This document shows, in pieces, positions 1-9,462 of a stretch of DNA of 64,000 bases. This stretch comes from Paragorgia papillata. Its lineage: Eukaryota; Cnidaria; Anthozoa; Scleralcyonacea; Coralliidae. A model generated the notes under the pieces. It had not been told where the DNA came from. It worked only from the letters and a program-made list of their open reading frames with translations, and did not search any database. A program made the translations under genes and the position numbers. The stretch lies in assembly GCA_035771165.1 (NCBI GenBank), contig JAWNZC010000313.1:121039-185038 (forward strand), read 5' to 3'. The stretch's first letter is position 1, and each line of letters starts with the position of its first letter.

Positions 1-56
1 GTGGATTAGACTGTATGGTACCAAGTATTTATCTTATGGCTTGTGCATCCTTGCAG

Positions 57-361
57 TTGATGCAACCTTTGTAGACAAAATGCCTGTATTTGGAAAACTG
101 GAGTGTATCTGGTTGGCGGATGAAGAAATTCTTTTTGAATATACTACATTTAGAACTGTAGAGTTTGATGTCAATCTTATGGCATATGAAGTTGAAGAGC
201 CTGAGTCTAATGTGACCGAATTCTGCCACTTTAATCTAATTCTGGATTATAATGTTTACTTCATACAAAGGACAGTTAGTGGACTTTATATTCCACTGAA
301 GTATGATTTAAGGGACATAATTAAGCAGCATGTTACAGGAGAAAATCCCTTGCACTTTTAA
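57..361 (+). CDS. terminal exon, C-terminal part of CACTA/EnSpm-like transposon protein
   Basis: An open frame of about 101 codons ends in TAA at 359-361. It is preceded by a good splice acceptor (CTTGCAG, ending at 56), so it reads as a last exon rather than a free-standing ORF. The residues run FVDKMPVFGKLECIWLADEE, then a segment containing NLMAYEV, and finish with IPLKYDLRDIIKQHV. This layout (PVFGKI-type start, a central H/MAYEV motif, a closing LKY-hydrophobic motif) matches the C-terminal region of many uncharacterised metazoan proteins encoded by EnSpm-like transposons. The catalytic transposase core would lie upstream, outside the window. No stop or frameshift is visible, so the copy may be fairly young. 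The family assignment is from memory of the pattern and not verified. Confidence 0.5.
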
Positions 362-529
362 GCTTTTCTAAACACATAACTTGTATATCATGATCGAATG
401 AAGTTGTCCCTCAGTAGCATGATTAAAATATACAAGTTCAAATCAAATGCGGCCAAGTATAGCTACTGAAAAATAATAAATGATCTGAATAAAAAATCGT
501 TGGCAATATTTGTCTTCTATAACCGTGTT

Positions 530-774
530 GTACCAAGAATTAAAATCTTAAAACAAGATTATATTTTTGAACAAGAAATAAAATCTTAAAACAAGAAAAA
601 CGTTCTACCTTGATTTTCTCGTTAAGATTTTTTGTCTTGGTACAAGAACTAAATTCTTGAAATAAGAAATAAAATCTAGCTTACTTTTCTTATCAAGAAT
701 TAAATTCTTAAAATAAGAAAATTAATCTTAAAACTAGAAAAAAAATCTATCCTAGATTTAAATTTTTTGCAGTG
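530..774. repeat. subterminal repeat block of transposon A
   Basis: Short AT-rich words such as AAATCTTAAAACAAGA and TTCTTATCAAGAATT recur in direct and inverted order up to the element end at 774. In CACTA elements such subterminal words are transposase binding sites; that function is inferred here. Confidence 0.6.
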
Positions 775-1261
775 AAGTTGTTACAAGGATGTTCAACAGG
801 CTGTCACCGTCCTGTGTTCGCACTGGCTGTCCCAGACTGTTAACATGTCTGTAACAGGTTGTTGACAACTTGTAACAAGGCTGATGACTCCAACAGACTG
901 ATGACAAGTTGTTCCAACAACCTGTTACCGTTCTGCACTTAACAAGTTGTTAACAGGTTGATGCTAAGACGGTTGTAGCAGTTTCTTGAATGAACAGCAT
1001 TGTAACAACCTGTTAACAGCCTTGCTAAAAGCCGGTTGCGAACACATCATTTTGACAAGCTGTGAGATTTTTACGTGTGTTGGTATTCTGGCTCTTCCTA
1101 TACAAATTATTTACAGTTGTAAGCAGTATACAGCAGTGTAAGATTGTGTCCAACTCTTTATAAAATGAGATGGCGGCCATTATGTGCAATTGTGCGTGAT
1201 AATTCCGCAACCCGGGATCTGATTACTAATTTCGCTTTCATGTCCATTATTTCTCGCCATG
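775..1261. repeat. GTTAACAGGTTGT-word repeat tract and flank
   Basis: From about 780 to 1075 the words AACAACCTGTTA, AACAGGTTG and AACAAGTTGTTAACAGG recur in both orientations with spacers of 10 to 40 bp. They form a degenerate repeat without a fixed period. From about 1076 to 1261 I see no gene or repeat. No coding frame is recognisable in either part. Confidence 0.5.
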
Positions 1262-2937
1262 AAATCTCAAAACGAATAAAGCCATCGGACTTGACGGAAT
1301 CGGTGCAAGATTACTAAAAGACTCTGCATGCACTATTACACCGACATTAACAACGATCTTCAACATGTCGCTTCGTACTGCAACCTTTCCAGAAATTTGG
1401 AAAAAAGGCAAAGTTGTTATTCTCTTCAAATCTGGTGACCCGACACTACCGAATAACTACCGATCTATAACTATCCTACCAACCCTTAGTAAAATAATGG
1501 AACGTATCGTTCACCGACAAGTCTACGCATACATGTAAGAACACAATCTTATCACTTCTGATCGATTTGGTTTTCATCCAAACTATCCACGAATGTTGCA
1601 TTAGCACAGTTCGCAGACAAAATATTGGATAATCTCAACAATAAATTAGTTACTGGAGCTGTTTTCATTGATCTACGAAAGGCATTCGATACAGTAAACC
1701 ACTCACTACTAATTTCAAAATTAAAAAACCTTGGATATACTTCTCCCGTACTTAACTGGTTTACTTCGCATTTATCATCACGCACCCAAGTAACAACTGT
1801 CAATAACTGTACGTATGCTTCAAAACCGTTACTGTTGGTGTACCACATGGAAGCATTCCTGGTCCATTGCTTTTCCTGATTTACATAAATGACTTGCCTA
1901 AATGCCTTATCCACAGCAAATTGATTCTATACGTCGATGATACGCTGTTGTATTACTCAGCCAAAACAGCTTCAACACTTCAAACTAATATAAATATCGA
2001 TCTACAGTACAATTGGGTCGACGAAAACCTACTCACACTTAATTACGACAAGACAAAATTCCTTATCTTCGCCAACAAAAAACAGTCAAAGTTAAAGACA
2101 AGGACATTCATTTAAATATCTTGGCATAACTCTCAGCGAATAGCCATCTCTCATGGCATGATCATATAGATAACCTGCCTCGAAGATCAACCAAAGATTT
2201 GGACTACTACGACGAATAAAACATCATTTACCACTGAACAAACGATTCACTCTTTACACTTCTTTAATACTACCACTTCTAGACTACGCTGACATAATTT
2301 GGGTTGACAAGAATTACTCTGTTCTCATGAACTCTATTCAAATATTAGAAAATAAAGCTGCAAAAATTATACTGGATGCTCCTCGACTTTTCTCAGCAAT
2401 TGAAGCTTTAAGAATTCTAAACTGGACACCTTTGACAATTCAGAAACACTGATGTATTTTTTATTTTTAAGGTAATTAATGGCTTAATAGATTACGACTC
2501 TAAACTAAACACAAACAGCAACTTTCATAAATACAACACAAGAACAAGCAACAACTTATATCTACCAAAAGCCAACACAAATTGGGGGAAGCAGAAACTC
2601 ATTTACCATGCTTCAAAAGACTTCAACAACTTAGACAATAAAACGAAAACTACAGACTTGCTACTAAGATTTAAAACACGAGTTAATACAATTTCAAATC
2701 TATCAATACTGACTAATTGACCACGGCTAACTAATCGACCGACCAACGAACAAACCGACTAACCCGCCGTCAATTTATTATATTGTTGAAATTTAGTTGA
2801 AATTTGTTATATATGTTATGTTATTGTTGTATTGTATTTTAATATGTAACAGGACCCCACTGAAAAACACTTTGGTTAGATGGGTATCCTGTAGAAATAT
2901 CATTAAAAAAACAAACAAAAAAAAACAAACTCGAAGA
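1262..2937 (+). mobile_element. 5'-truncated non-LTR retrotransposon (jockey/CR1/L2-like)
   Basis: The segment starts inside the reverse transcriptase fingers domain and runs through the RT palm, the C-terminal region and a 3' UTR that ends in an A-rich tail (about 2905-2932). The 3' UTR contains the phrase CCCCACTGAAAAACACTTTG. A sister copy of this 3' end is at 21975-22330 (CTACTGAAAATCGCTTTGTG), so both belong to one family. The abrupt 5' start and A-rich end are what target-primed reverse transcription leaves. A BEL/Pao relic begins directly after the tail, so this element may have landed in it; no target duplication was found. The exact left edge is uncertain by tens of bases. Confidence 0.75.
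1278..2720 (+). pseudogene. non-LTR reverse transcriptase relic
   Basis: Translated pieces in shifting frames show RT blocks in order. These are AIGLDGIGARLLKD and KVVILFKSGDP with NYRSITILPTLSK (1281-1500), VFIDLRKAFDTVNHSLLISK with the first catalytic Asp (about 1663-1725), FLIYINDL (from 1870), the YVDD box of the second catalytic Asp pair (about 1930-1941), and a C-terminal region through 2720. Several stops (for example TAA at about 1536) and frameshifts near 1500-1625, 1860 and 2115-2450 break it, so no full enzyme can be made. The YVDD core itself is intact. The N-terminal endonuclease and ORF1 are missing through 5' truncation. Confidence 0.8.
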
Positions 2938-3201
2938 AGTTTTACTCGACGTCGAATGCTTTATGAACAATCGTCCTCTATGCTATCAAGGAGAGGATTT
3001 CGAGCAACCAGTTATCACTCCAAACCTACTTCTCAACGGAGAACCAACCAGTTTCTTGGAGGAAAATACTGAAGCGATGGACGACAAGAATGCAGCGAAG
3101 AAACGAACGAAGTACTTGAAGACAAGCCGGGAACACCTTAGGCAACGTTGGCTAATGGAGTACATTCACGCCTTAGAGGAGAGTCATTCTGAACTGTTCC
3201 A
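2936..3201 (+). pseudogene. BEL/Pao polyprotein C-terminal region (integrase-adjacent), left part
   Basis: The frame from 2936 reads LEEVLLDVECFMNNRPLCYQ, then TPNLLLNGEP, KTSREHLRQRWLMEYIHAL. This is the hallmark of the region after the integrase core in BEL/Pao polyproteins (NNRPL...TPN..L...P; W..EYL..L), continuing into the domain often called DUF5641. The reading frame is open to 3199 and is cut there by the transposon at 3202-7527; the continuation is at 7528-7665. Upstream BEL domains (gag, protease, RT, RNase H, integrase core) are not present before 2936, where a non-LTR tail abuts. Only a 3' relic of this plus-strand BEL copy survives. Confidence 0.85.
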
Positions 3202-3450
3202 CACAGCAAAAAATCGTTTTCTTAACAAGAAAAAAAATTCTTAAAACAAGAAATATTTTCTTATTGCAAGAAAATAATTTCTTGATACAAGAAAAATTTG
3301 TAACCACAAGAAAATATTTCTTACCGCAAGAAAAAAATTTCTTAACTAAGAAAAAAAATTCTTGCTATAGGAAAAAATTTTCTTGCCACAAGAAAAAAAA
3401 TATTATGAGATAAAAATTTCTTAACATAAGAAAAAAAAATTATGTAAAGA
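3202..3450. repeat. left subterminal repeats of transposon B
   Basis: About a dozen copies of words like AAGAAAAAATTTCTT and TTCTTAAAACAAGAAA occur here in alternating orientation, directly inside the terminal inverted repeat. They are probably transposase binding sites. Confidence 0.6.
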
Positions 3451-4596
3451 AAATTGTGTTACTGTTTGATCGTTTTCACCTGACATGCTTTATTTATGAT
3501 ATCAAATATAAGATAAGTATTGTTGGCCACAAAAATGGAATCTATTTGCATTATGGCCCCCAGTTAATTCTAGTATGTAAGCATTATATTTATATCATAA
3601 AGCGAACCAAAGAAAGCTGTGGGGAGCCGCGCGAGGCTAACGCGAGTATATCGTGATAACCCGTGAAACTGACCAAAGGGAACGCGGGCTAACGAGGTTC
3701 AAACTTTTACAATCGTCCATTGACCGTTGGAGCTTGGCGTTTAACTGATCAATACGACTTTGTGGCTTGTATTTTATGATGTATTGCAAAGGGACTCGTT
3801 GTTTTTATCATTGTCTACTGTAGACGAGAAATATGTCAGATTGTAGAAGGTAAGTCATCTTTAATACGCAATTTAAATGTAGTGAATTTACTTACGGTAT
3901 TAATATTTTTCAAGCTGATACAATCTTCTTAGTTCTTACTAGTAAAACAGTAAAAATCCGCTAACAAGAACGTACGTTTTACCAAATCAGCCTGGGATAG
4001 GTTCTTATATTCTTATATAAATAAATTCTTAATTTCAGCCTGAGGTTCTTATAGTTGAAGGTTCTTGTTAGCGGGTTTTTACTGTATTAAATCTTAAACT
4101 TTAAGCTTATATTCAAATGTTAATAACTCCAATGATTCCTAATCAAGGGATTTGAAAGTCTCTAGTATTCCTGATGATGAATAAATCCTAGTCGAATCGT
4201 CCAAGCTATTAAAATTATTTAAAATTTACCGTGTATATTCTTTATATCACTGTATATTCTTTCACTGTATACAGTATATCATTAATTTAATATTAAGCTG
4301 GTTTGGCTGGTTGGTTTAATTATTTAATACCATGTGTTTTGATATCTTCAACTCAACATCACATTTAACAGTAAGCTTATATATATAGTATTTGCAGTTA
4401 CAGTGTAAACACTATCAAAAATATCTTTCAAAAATATCAATTTCTGTTTTTGTGTTTTTGTTCAGGGCAAGAACTCAGGGGTTACTGACTACATGTAAAG
4501 GTTATTGTTGAGCCCCCTGTATATGATGTTATAAAGTTCAACATCAGGTAAGTGATGATCAGTTATTGGGCTATATTTTTTATATACTGAACAGGC

Positions 4597-4812
4597 TTAA
4601 CCCTTTCACTACTGTTGGGGCCTTTTAGTTTTTACTCTGGCTAACGCCCGATGATTTTACTCATTGAGAGAAGAAGTCTAGTAGTGAAAGAGTCAAAACC
4701 TATCTCATTAACCATTTTACTACTGTTGGGGCCTTCTAGTATGTATTTTTCTCTGGCTAATGCCAGACTATTTTACTCGTCGAGAGAAGAAGTCTAGTAG
4801 TGAAAGGGTTAA
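4597..4812. repeat. two adjacent ~100-bp fold-back MITE copies (CCCTTTCACTACT)
   Basis: Copies lie at 4597-4696 and 4708-4812. Each starts TTAACC(C)TTTCACTACTGT or a close variant and ends with the inverse AGTAGTGAAAG(G)GTTAA, so each can fold on itself. TTAA at the outer ends suggests a TTAA target site. The core GGCTAA(C/T)GCC is shared with the copies at 5967-6179. Confidence 0.75.
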
Positions 4813-5085
4813 GGCTGGGTTTTTTTCTCAGGTAGTGAACAGGAGTGACTAGATGAGGTGAGGTGACCAGCTCACTGGGCTAGCCCACCAAAGAATGTGA
4901 AATTACAGTATGTGAAGTCAATTGCTCGCCTCTGGGCAGCATGCACTGCTACTGCTCATTGTTTGTAAGTTACACTATCTGTAGCCTTGTTCCCATGGCC
5001 CACTTTATTTAAAACAGCCAATCGTGTGCTCACCAAGCAAGCAACCAAACAATTTTCGTGAGGTTATGTGATTTAGGGTCAATTG

Positions 5086-5556
5086 TATGAAATGCACCTT
5101 CGCATATCAGAAGCCCTGTATGTATATATATATATATATATATATATTTAAGAAATAGAAAATGGCCGCCCGTGTTTATATAGCCTGATGCAAACACGAG
5201 AGTGAGTTGGGAGAATTCGAAAGTTTATGTGAACCCGAGCCGTAGGCGAGGGTTTACATAAGTACTTTCGAATTCTCCCAACTCACTCGAGTGTTTGCAT
5301 CAGGTTATATAAACACAGGGCATCCATTTTCTATTTCTTTTATGAAATAAGGCTAAAAAATGTGCCGTGACATCACAACCGTGTTTACATAGCCTGATAT
5401 AAACACGGTAATTGACCAATCACAGCGTGCGTAAGACGCAACCTATTTTATAAATATATATATATATATATACACATACATACAGGGCATATCAGAAGCC
5501 CTGTATATATATATATATATATACAGGGCTTCTGATATGCGAAGGTGCATTTCATA
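5086..5556. repeat. nested fold-back: inverted repeat inside inverted repeat
   Basis: The outer arms begin GAAATGCACCTTCGCATATC (from about 5089) and return in reverse complement at about 5507-5556. Between them sits a second palindrome at 5150-5340 (AAGAAATAGAAAATGG ... CCATTTTCTATTTCTT), whose arms of about 90 bp meet around a GTGAACCCGAGCCGTAGGCG centre. TA dinucleotide runs lie at the junctions (5122-5146, 5455-5471, 5499-5521). Such structures are typical of MITEs inserted into MITEs at TA targets. Confidence 0.75.
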
Positions 5557-5966
5557 TATATATATAGTATATGTAGGTGCATGATAATGCCAGTGAAGTG
5601 TAATATTTGGTATGTACACTCGTTATCAGTTTTCTTAGAGCCTTTGAATAAATTTTTCTTATTATTTTATGAGTATATACTACAGCACTGAATTACATTA
5701 AAATCCTGTCCATTAGTTTTATTTTTGTAGTTGTTTTACTAACTGGGATATTGTTTGTTATTTTATCTTTTACAGGCACAAAAATTGTACATCTCCTTCA
5801 ACATGTGTCAACAATTTTTGCAAGACTCAAATCTGCCCAAAACACAATTGAGTTGATTCATGAACTGAAGGTAATGACTGTATTTGGTATAATATGGTGT
5901 ATTTTCCCTAAACCAAGAGGGTATATAGAGGCCCAGCCATTTTTTGGACAGTTTGGGATAAAAGAG

Positions 5967-6179
5967 TTAACTCTTTCCTGTCTGAATTGGTCTTTAGTAT
6001 TTTATTCTGGCTAATGCCAGATGATTTTATTCATCTTTGGGGAAGCCCTCAGACAGGAATGAGTTATAAACTATCTCTCTAACTCTTTCCTGTCCGAATT
6101 GGTCTTTAGTATTTTATTCTGGCTAATGCCAGATGATTTTATTCATCTCTGGGGAAGTCGTCGCACAGGAATGAGTTAA
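5967..6179. repeat. two adjacent ~100-bp fold-back MITE copies (CTCTTTCCTGTC)
   Basis: Copies at 5967-6066 and 6080-6179 start TTAACTCTTTCCTGTC-like and end ACAGGAATGAGTTA(A). They differ from each other at few positions. They share the core TTCTGGCTAATGCCAGATGA with the 4597-4812 family, and a minus-strand core is at about 40395-40455. Confidence 0.75.
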
Positions 6180-6875
6180 ACAAATCTTTTTCTTTCTTAT
6201 TTTGAGGAATCATGAGGATGCAACTTCATTGATGGTGTACAACCAAGATTTTCGCTATGTCATTGTGGGAAAGCAACTAATATTCAAGACGGAAGCAGGG
6301 AAGTTTTTAGAAGCTGTTGTAGTATGTTTGTCATCAGTGATTCACTTTATTTGTTGGATTTTGATTATCCTAAACAAAATGAAATTGGGATGACCATTTT
6401 GCAGATTTCAATGACAATTGCATACCAAAGGACATTGCGATTCTTGTTAATGCGATGTTAAGAGCATACAGGAAGTGTAAAGTGGAATCATGTTAAAGAA
6501 CTGATGCGACTTGAACTTTTTTTATATATTACATAACTTCTATGGTATAGTTTTCTGCACAGCCATATTATAAGTGCAGTGAATGTTATGTTATTTCACC
6601 TGCTTGTGGTTTTTAATTAATTTATGAAGCCTTTGGAAGTCACAAAAACATCACATGACATTCGAATACGGAATATCATTGATATTATAATGTACAGTAT
6701 ATACAGTGAAGAACGCCACCTTACGACTGCCCAGTTAGTATTACCGTACTTTGCAATCACACAAGTTTTTTACCTTGAACAAAAGCACGCTACAGTCTTT
6801 CTTATATTTGATAACCATGTTGATTTAAGCAATGTACATGTTTATTCGACCAGATTTTTTGGCCACACACTGTTA

Positions 6876-6876
6876 A

Positions 6877-6925
<49 letters not shown>
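6876..6925. repeat. (TA)n microsatellite
   Basis: An almost pure TA run of about 50 bp inside transposon B. The open frame crossing it (IYIYIYIY) is a by-product. Confidence 0.9.
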
Positions 6926-6928
<3 letters not shown>

Positions 6929-7159
6929 TGGGATTCCACTGCATGCAGCTGTCATGCTTTTGCAACTTCAAAAAGCTTTATACACTTCATGCTAGACTGA
7001 TGACATTTCCAGGTTATTTTGTTTGTTTTAAAAAATTATAAGTAATTTTAGTTATAATATAAATGTAATGTGCATGCAGTTTCCTATTTTTCTTACCATG
7101 TGAGCATGTAAATTATTTTCATGCTATTTTTCTTATTTTTCAATAAAAAAATAAACTTA

Positions 7160-7527
7160 TAACAAATTTTGTTATTTCAAGAAATATTTTCTTGTTAAGA
7201 AAAAAAACTGAATTTTATTCTTATTTTAAGAAATAATTTTCTTAGATTTTCTTAGTAAGAAAAAATTTCTTGCTATTCTCCCAAATAAGAAATTTCTTAT
7301 TTTAAGAAAAAAATATCTTGAAATAAGTTTTTTTTTTCTTGGATTAAGATTTCTTTTTCTTAAAACAAGAAAATAATTTTCTTATTTTAAGAAATAATTT
7401 TCTTAGATTTTCTTAGTAAGAAAAAATTTCTTGCTATTCTCCCAAATAAGAAATTTCTTATTTTAAGAAAAAATTTCTTAAAACAAGTTTTTTTTTTCTT
7501 AAAACAAGAAAGTGATTTTTTGCTGTG
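7160..7527. repeat. right subterminal repeats of transposon B with internal duplication
   Basis: The tract is dense in AAGAAA/TTTCTT words up to the terminal inverted repeat. A unit of about 95 bp containing TTGCTATTCTCCCAAATAAG occurs twice (from about 7219 and about 7380), a direct duplication with an offset of about 161 bp. Confidence 0.75.
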
Positions 7528-7665
7528 CAATTAGGGCTCGGTTGTTCTCTTCACAGATAACAGCAAGATCAAGTCAAAGTGGCGCATGGGACGAATAATC
7601 GATGTGATCAGAGGACGAGATGGTGTGTTAAGAGGATTCAAGATCAAGACGGGGAGGTTTCATTT
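7528..7665 (+). pseudogene. BEL/Pao polyprotein C-terminal region, right part
   Basis: After the transposon end, the frame from 7535 reads GSVVLFTDNSKIKSKWRMGR, then a GRDGVLRGFKIKTG segment. These are the conserved VV....N....W..GRI and RDG..R.....T.G motifs of the BEL/Pao domain that follows integrase (DUF5641). It continues the relic at 2936-3201. A direct join at the duplicated CA does not restore a single frame: an in-frame TAG lies just before GSVVL. The BEL copy was therefore already decayed, or a small indel has occurred since. Confidence 0.8.
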
Positions 7666-8519
7666 GGTTTCATGGACAGAAATTAGGGGCAGTATGGTCG
7701 CCAGTTATGCGCACAAGTAACCAATTTTGCGAATTCAAGATGGCGGAAATACTAAGCTTTAACACTAAAAACGTACAAATGCGATGCGCAAACTGAAACA
7801 AAATAGAATTTGCAAAGTGCACACGTTTAGAAATCTATAAAATACCTCAATGAGTGGCCTTGTAAACTCTTGATATGTCACGATTTGCCAATACTCCGCC
7901 CGAGTAAGTCAATTTTACAATATTATCTCGCAACGTAAACTCCTATTAAGTACAGCAAAATCGCCATTATATGCTAAGTTCAGGCCAGTGTAATGTTGTT
8001 CGAAGTGTTCGACGACGAAATGCACACGTCCACATTTCTTGTACGATGTTTGATTCTTCATTTTGTGTTGATTTAGAGACATCTTAGCTTGTATTCGCTC
8101 CGCCAAATACATTTAAAATAGTTTGTTTTTTATGAAAACTGTAAGCTGATCCTGTTACCAATGCAAACATGCCAGAGAAGACAAAGTGCGAAGTCCTCCA
8201 AAATTACGAGCGTTTCAGTGCCTTCTTGTCAACCATTTTGAAAACATTTATAAGTACAGCTGCTGACTAACTTTATGAGGTACGAAGCGCTCCAAAATAC
8301 AAAAAAAAATCCCTCCAAATTCAATATATTTTGGTGTACTTTTGTACTTGTCAAGTTATAAAATATTGTGTTCACTTCACTTCATTAAAAGATTATACAT
8401 CCAAGAAATCTTTGCCACATTGTTTTACTGACTTAAATTTATATTATTCTAAGTTCTTTTGGTTTATTTTAGGTTCTAAGTTATTTTAAGATGTCTGATA
8501 TTCCTATTCCACGTAGAAT
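7666..8519. other. unassigned AT-rich stretch within BEL relic
   Basis: No recognisable coding frame, repeat or RNA gene was seen. If the ORF at 8520-8750 is the BEL C-terminus, this segment is an insertion or very decayed sequence. Confidence 0.3.
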
Positions 8520-8750
8520 TTGGCGCTCGCGATGCATTGCGCTGACTGTCCCTCATTTCTGGCCATGGCGATCTCGAAATCAGTGGATCCAATGAAAGGC
8601 CAGTTAGCAACGAAGGGGAAGCAACGCGGGAAGATCCAACGGAAGAAACATTTGAAAAGTCGCCTCAGAAAAACGTTTTCAGTGGCAAAGCGAGAACTTC
8701 TAGAAAAGCGAAAACGGCAGCCATTGATCACATTAAATGAAGATGATTAG
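8520..8750 (+). pseudogene. possible C-terminus of the BEL/Pao polyprotein
   Basis: An open frame rich in Lys and Arg (GKQRGKIQRKKHLKSRLRKT, ending in LITLNEDD) stops at 8750. About 50 bp later comes a polypurine tract and a TGTGT start typical of a 3' LTR. Basic, poorly conserved tails are usual at BEL/Pao polyprotein ends, and the position fits, but the residues themselves are not diagnostic. It could be chance. Confidence 0.3.
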
Positions 8751-8796
8751 CCACTCGAAACGAACAGTATTAAAGCTGCTACTATATATTGCACTT

Positions 8797-9060
8797 GAAT
8801 AGGGGGAGTGTGTGTTAAACGGTTTAGATTACCATTACTGTATATACTACTGACATTGCAAGTTCTGGATGAAACGTTGTCGTGGGAAAAGGCGAGCGAG
8901 TGACTGGGGAGAGGAGTTGTGTAGGTTCGAAGGTCTGAGAGTGTTGGTTTTAAAGCGTTTTAATACAGAAAGTTTTATGTTTTTATTTTGATTTAATTGT
9001 TCTAATTTTTTGTACGTGATCTATTTGGTGTCTCTGGGAACATTCCCCACAAGCGCATCC
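8797..9060 (+). mobile_element. polypurine tract and probable start of BEL 3' LTR
   Basis: The sequence AATAGGGGGAG at 8798-8808 is followed at once by TGTGTGTTAAACGG. Polypurine then TG is the normal junction of internal region and 3' LTR in BEL elements. The right edge of the LTR is not defined because no second copy is in the window. Confidence 0.45.
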
Positions 9061-9462
9061 ATGATCTTTGATAACTCGTTATGTTGCGTTGTCCTTGTAG
9101 ACGACTCTAATATATTTTGACGTTGAGCGGCTATGCTAGACAATATTATTCGGCCGTGCCGTCATAGACGTCTCGACACATGAAACAAGGTTCTTCCACA
9201 CTGTGAATTAACACTTTACGCTTCGTTCTTTGTAGTCGTTAGACGAATTTATTTACGCCAAATTATTTTTAATACTCTCGCTAACACCAGACAATTTTAT
9301 TTGTCACAACGGTCTGTCAAGGTGAAGGTCAACTTTCCCGATTCTAGAAAGTAATATTTGATTGGTCCATCGCTTAGAACACAATATTGCCCTCCAACAA
9401 GCAGCCGTTAGTGGGAATGGGTTTACCTCCTACTCCACTCCCGAGTAAACACTATTTTGGCA
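9061..9462. other. short intergenic stretch with diverged MITE core
   Basis: At about 9270-9300 the words TCTCGCTAACACCAGACAATTTTATTTG (given here as a diverged core) resemble the GGCTAATGCCAGATGATTTTA core of the MITEs at 4.6 and 6 kb. Nothing else was recognised. Confidence 0.35.

Larger units (their letters stand above)
1..774 (+). mobile_element. CACTA/EnSpm-like DNA transposon A, 3' end only
   Basis: The segment ends at a terminal motif that reads, on the minus strand, CACTGCAAAAAATTTAAATC. This fits the CAC(T/A)G ends of CMC/EnSpm (CACTA) transposons. Inside it lie about 240 bp of short AAGAAA/TTTCTT words in both orientations, as in CACTA subterminal regions, and then the last exon of a transposon gene (57-361). 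The 5' end is outside the window. A related terminus (CACAGCAAAAAATC) bounds the element at 3202-7527, so two members of one superfamily sit close together. The family name is inferred from end structure and the C-terminal protein piece. Confidence 0.6.
3833..6496 (+). pseudogene. candidate multi-exon gene inside transposon B, product unknown
   Basis: Splice-like signals outline exons at about 3833-3849 (ATG, donor GTAAGT), 4466-4547 (acceptor TTCAG, donor GTAAGT), 5776-5870 (acceptor TTTACAG, donor GTAATG), 6207-6321 (donor GTATGT) and 6405-6496 (acceptor TTTTGCAG). Protein-like stretches are VKVIVEPPVYDVIKFNI, KIVHLLQHVSTIFARLKSAQ, LMVYNQDFRYVIVGKQLIFK and DNCIPKDIAILVNAMLRAYR. The exon phases do not all agree, and exon two needs a one-base shift to stay open, so exons are missing or the copy is broken. 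I recognise no family; being inside the transposon, it is probably the element's own gene. Confidence in the exact exons is low. Confidence 0.3.
3202..7527 (+). mobile_element. CACTA/EnSpm-like DNA transposon B, complete, inside BEL relic
   Basis: The left end begins CACAGCAAAAAATC and the right end is its inverse, GATTTTTTGCTGTG, matching over the first 14 bases and then imperfectly into TTTCTT words. The dinucleotide CA flanks both sides (3200-3201 and 7528-7529), consistent with a 2-bp target duplication. Both ends carry subterminal AAGAAA/TTTCTT blocks (3202-3450; 7160-7527). The interior of about 3.7 kb contains a possible spliced gene and several MITE-like insertions. It interrupts the BEL coding frame between a Phe codon (3197) and the VVLFTDN segment. 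No recognisable DDE core was seen. The superfamily call rests on end structure. Confidence 0.7.

Noticed and set aside
6624..6995. ORF of 123 codons in transposon B
   Set aside because: A third of it is an (IY)n run from a TA microsatellite, and the rest shows no motif or splice support.
8504..8731. Minus ORF of 75 codons
   Set aside because: Complement of the basic plus-strand ORF, no family motif.
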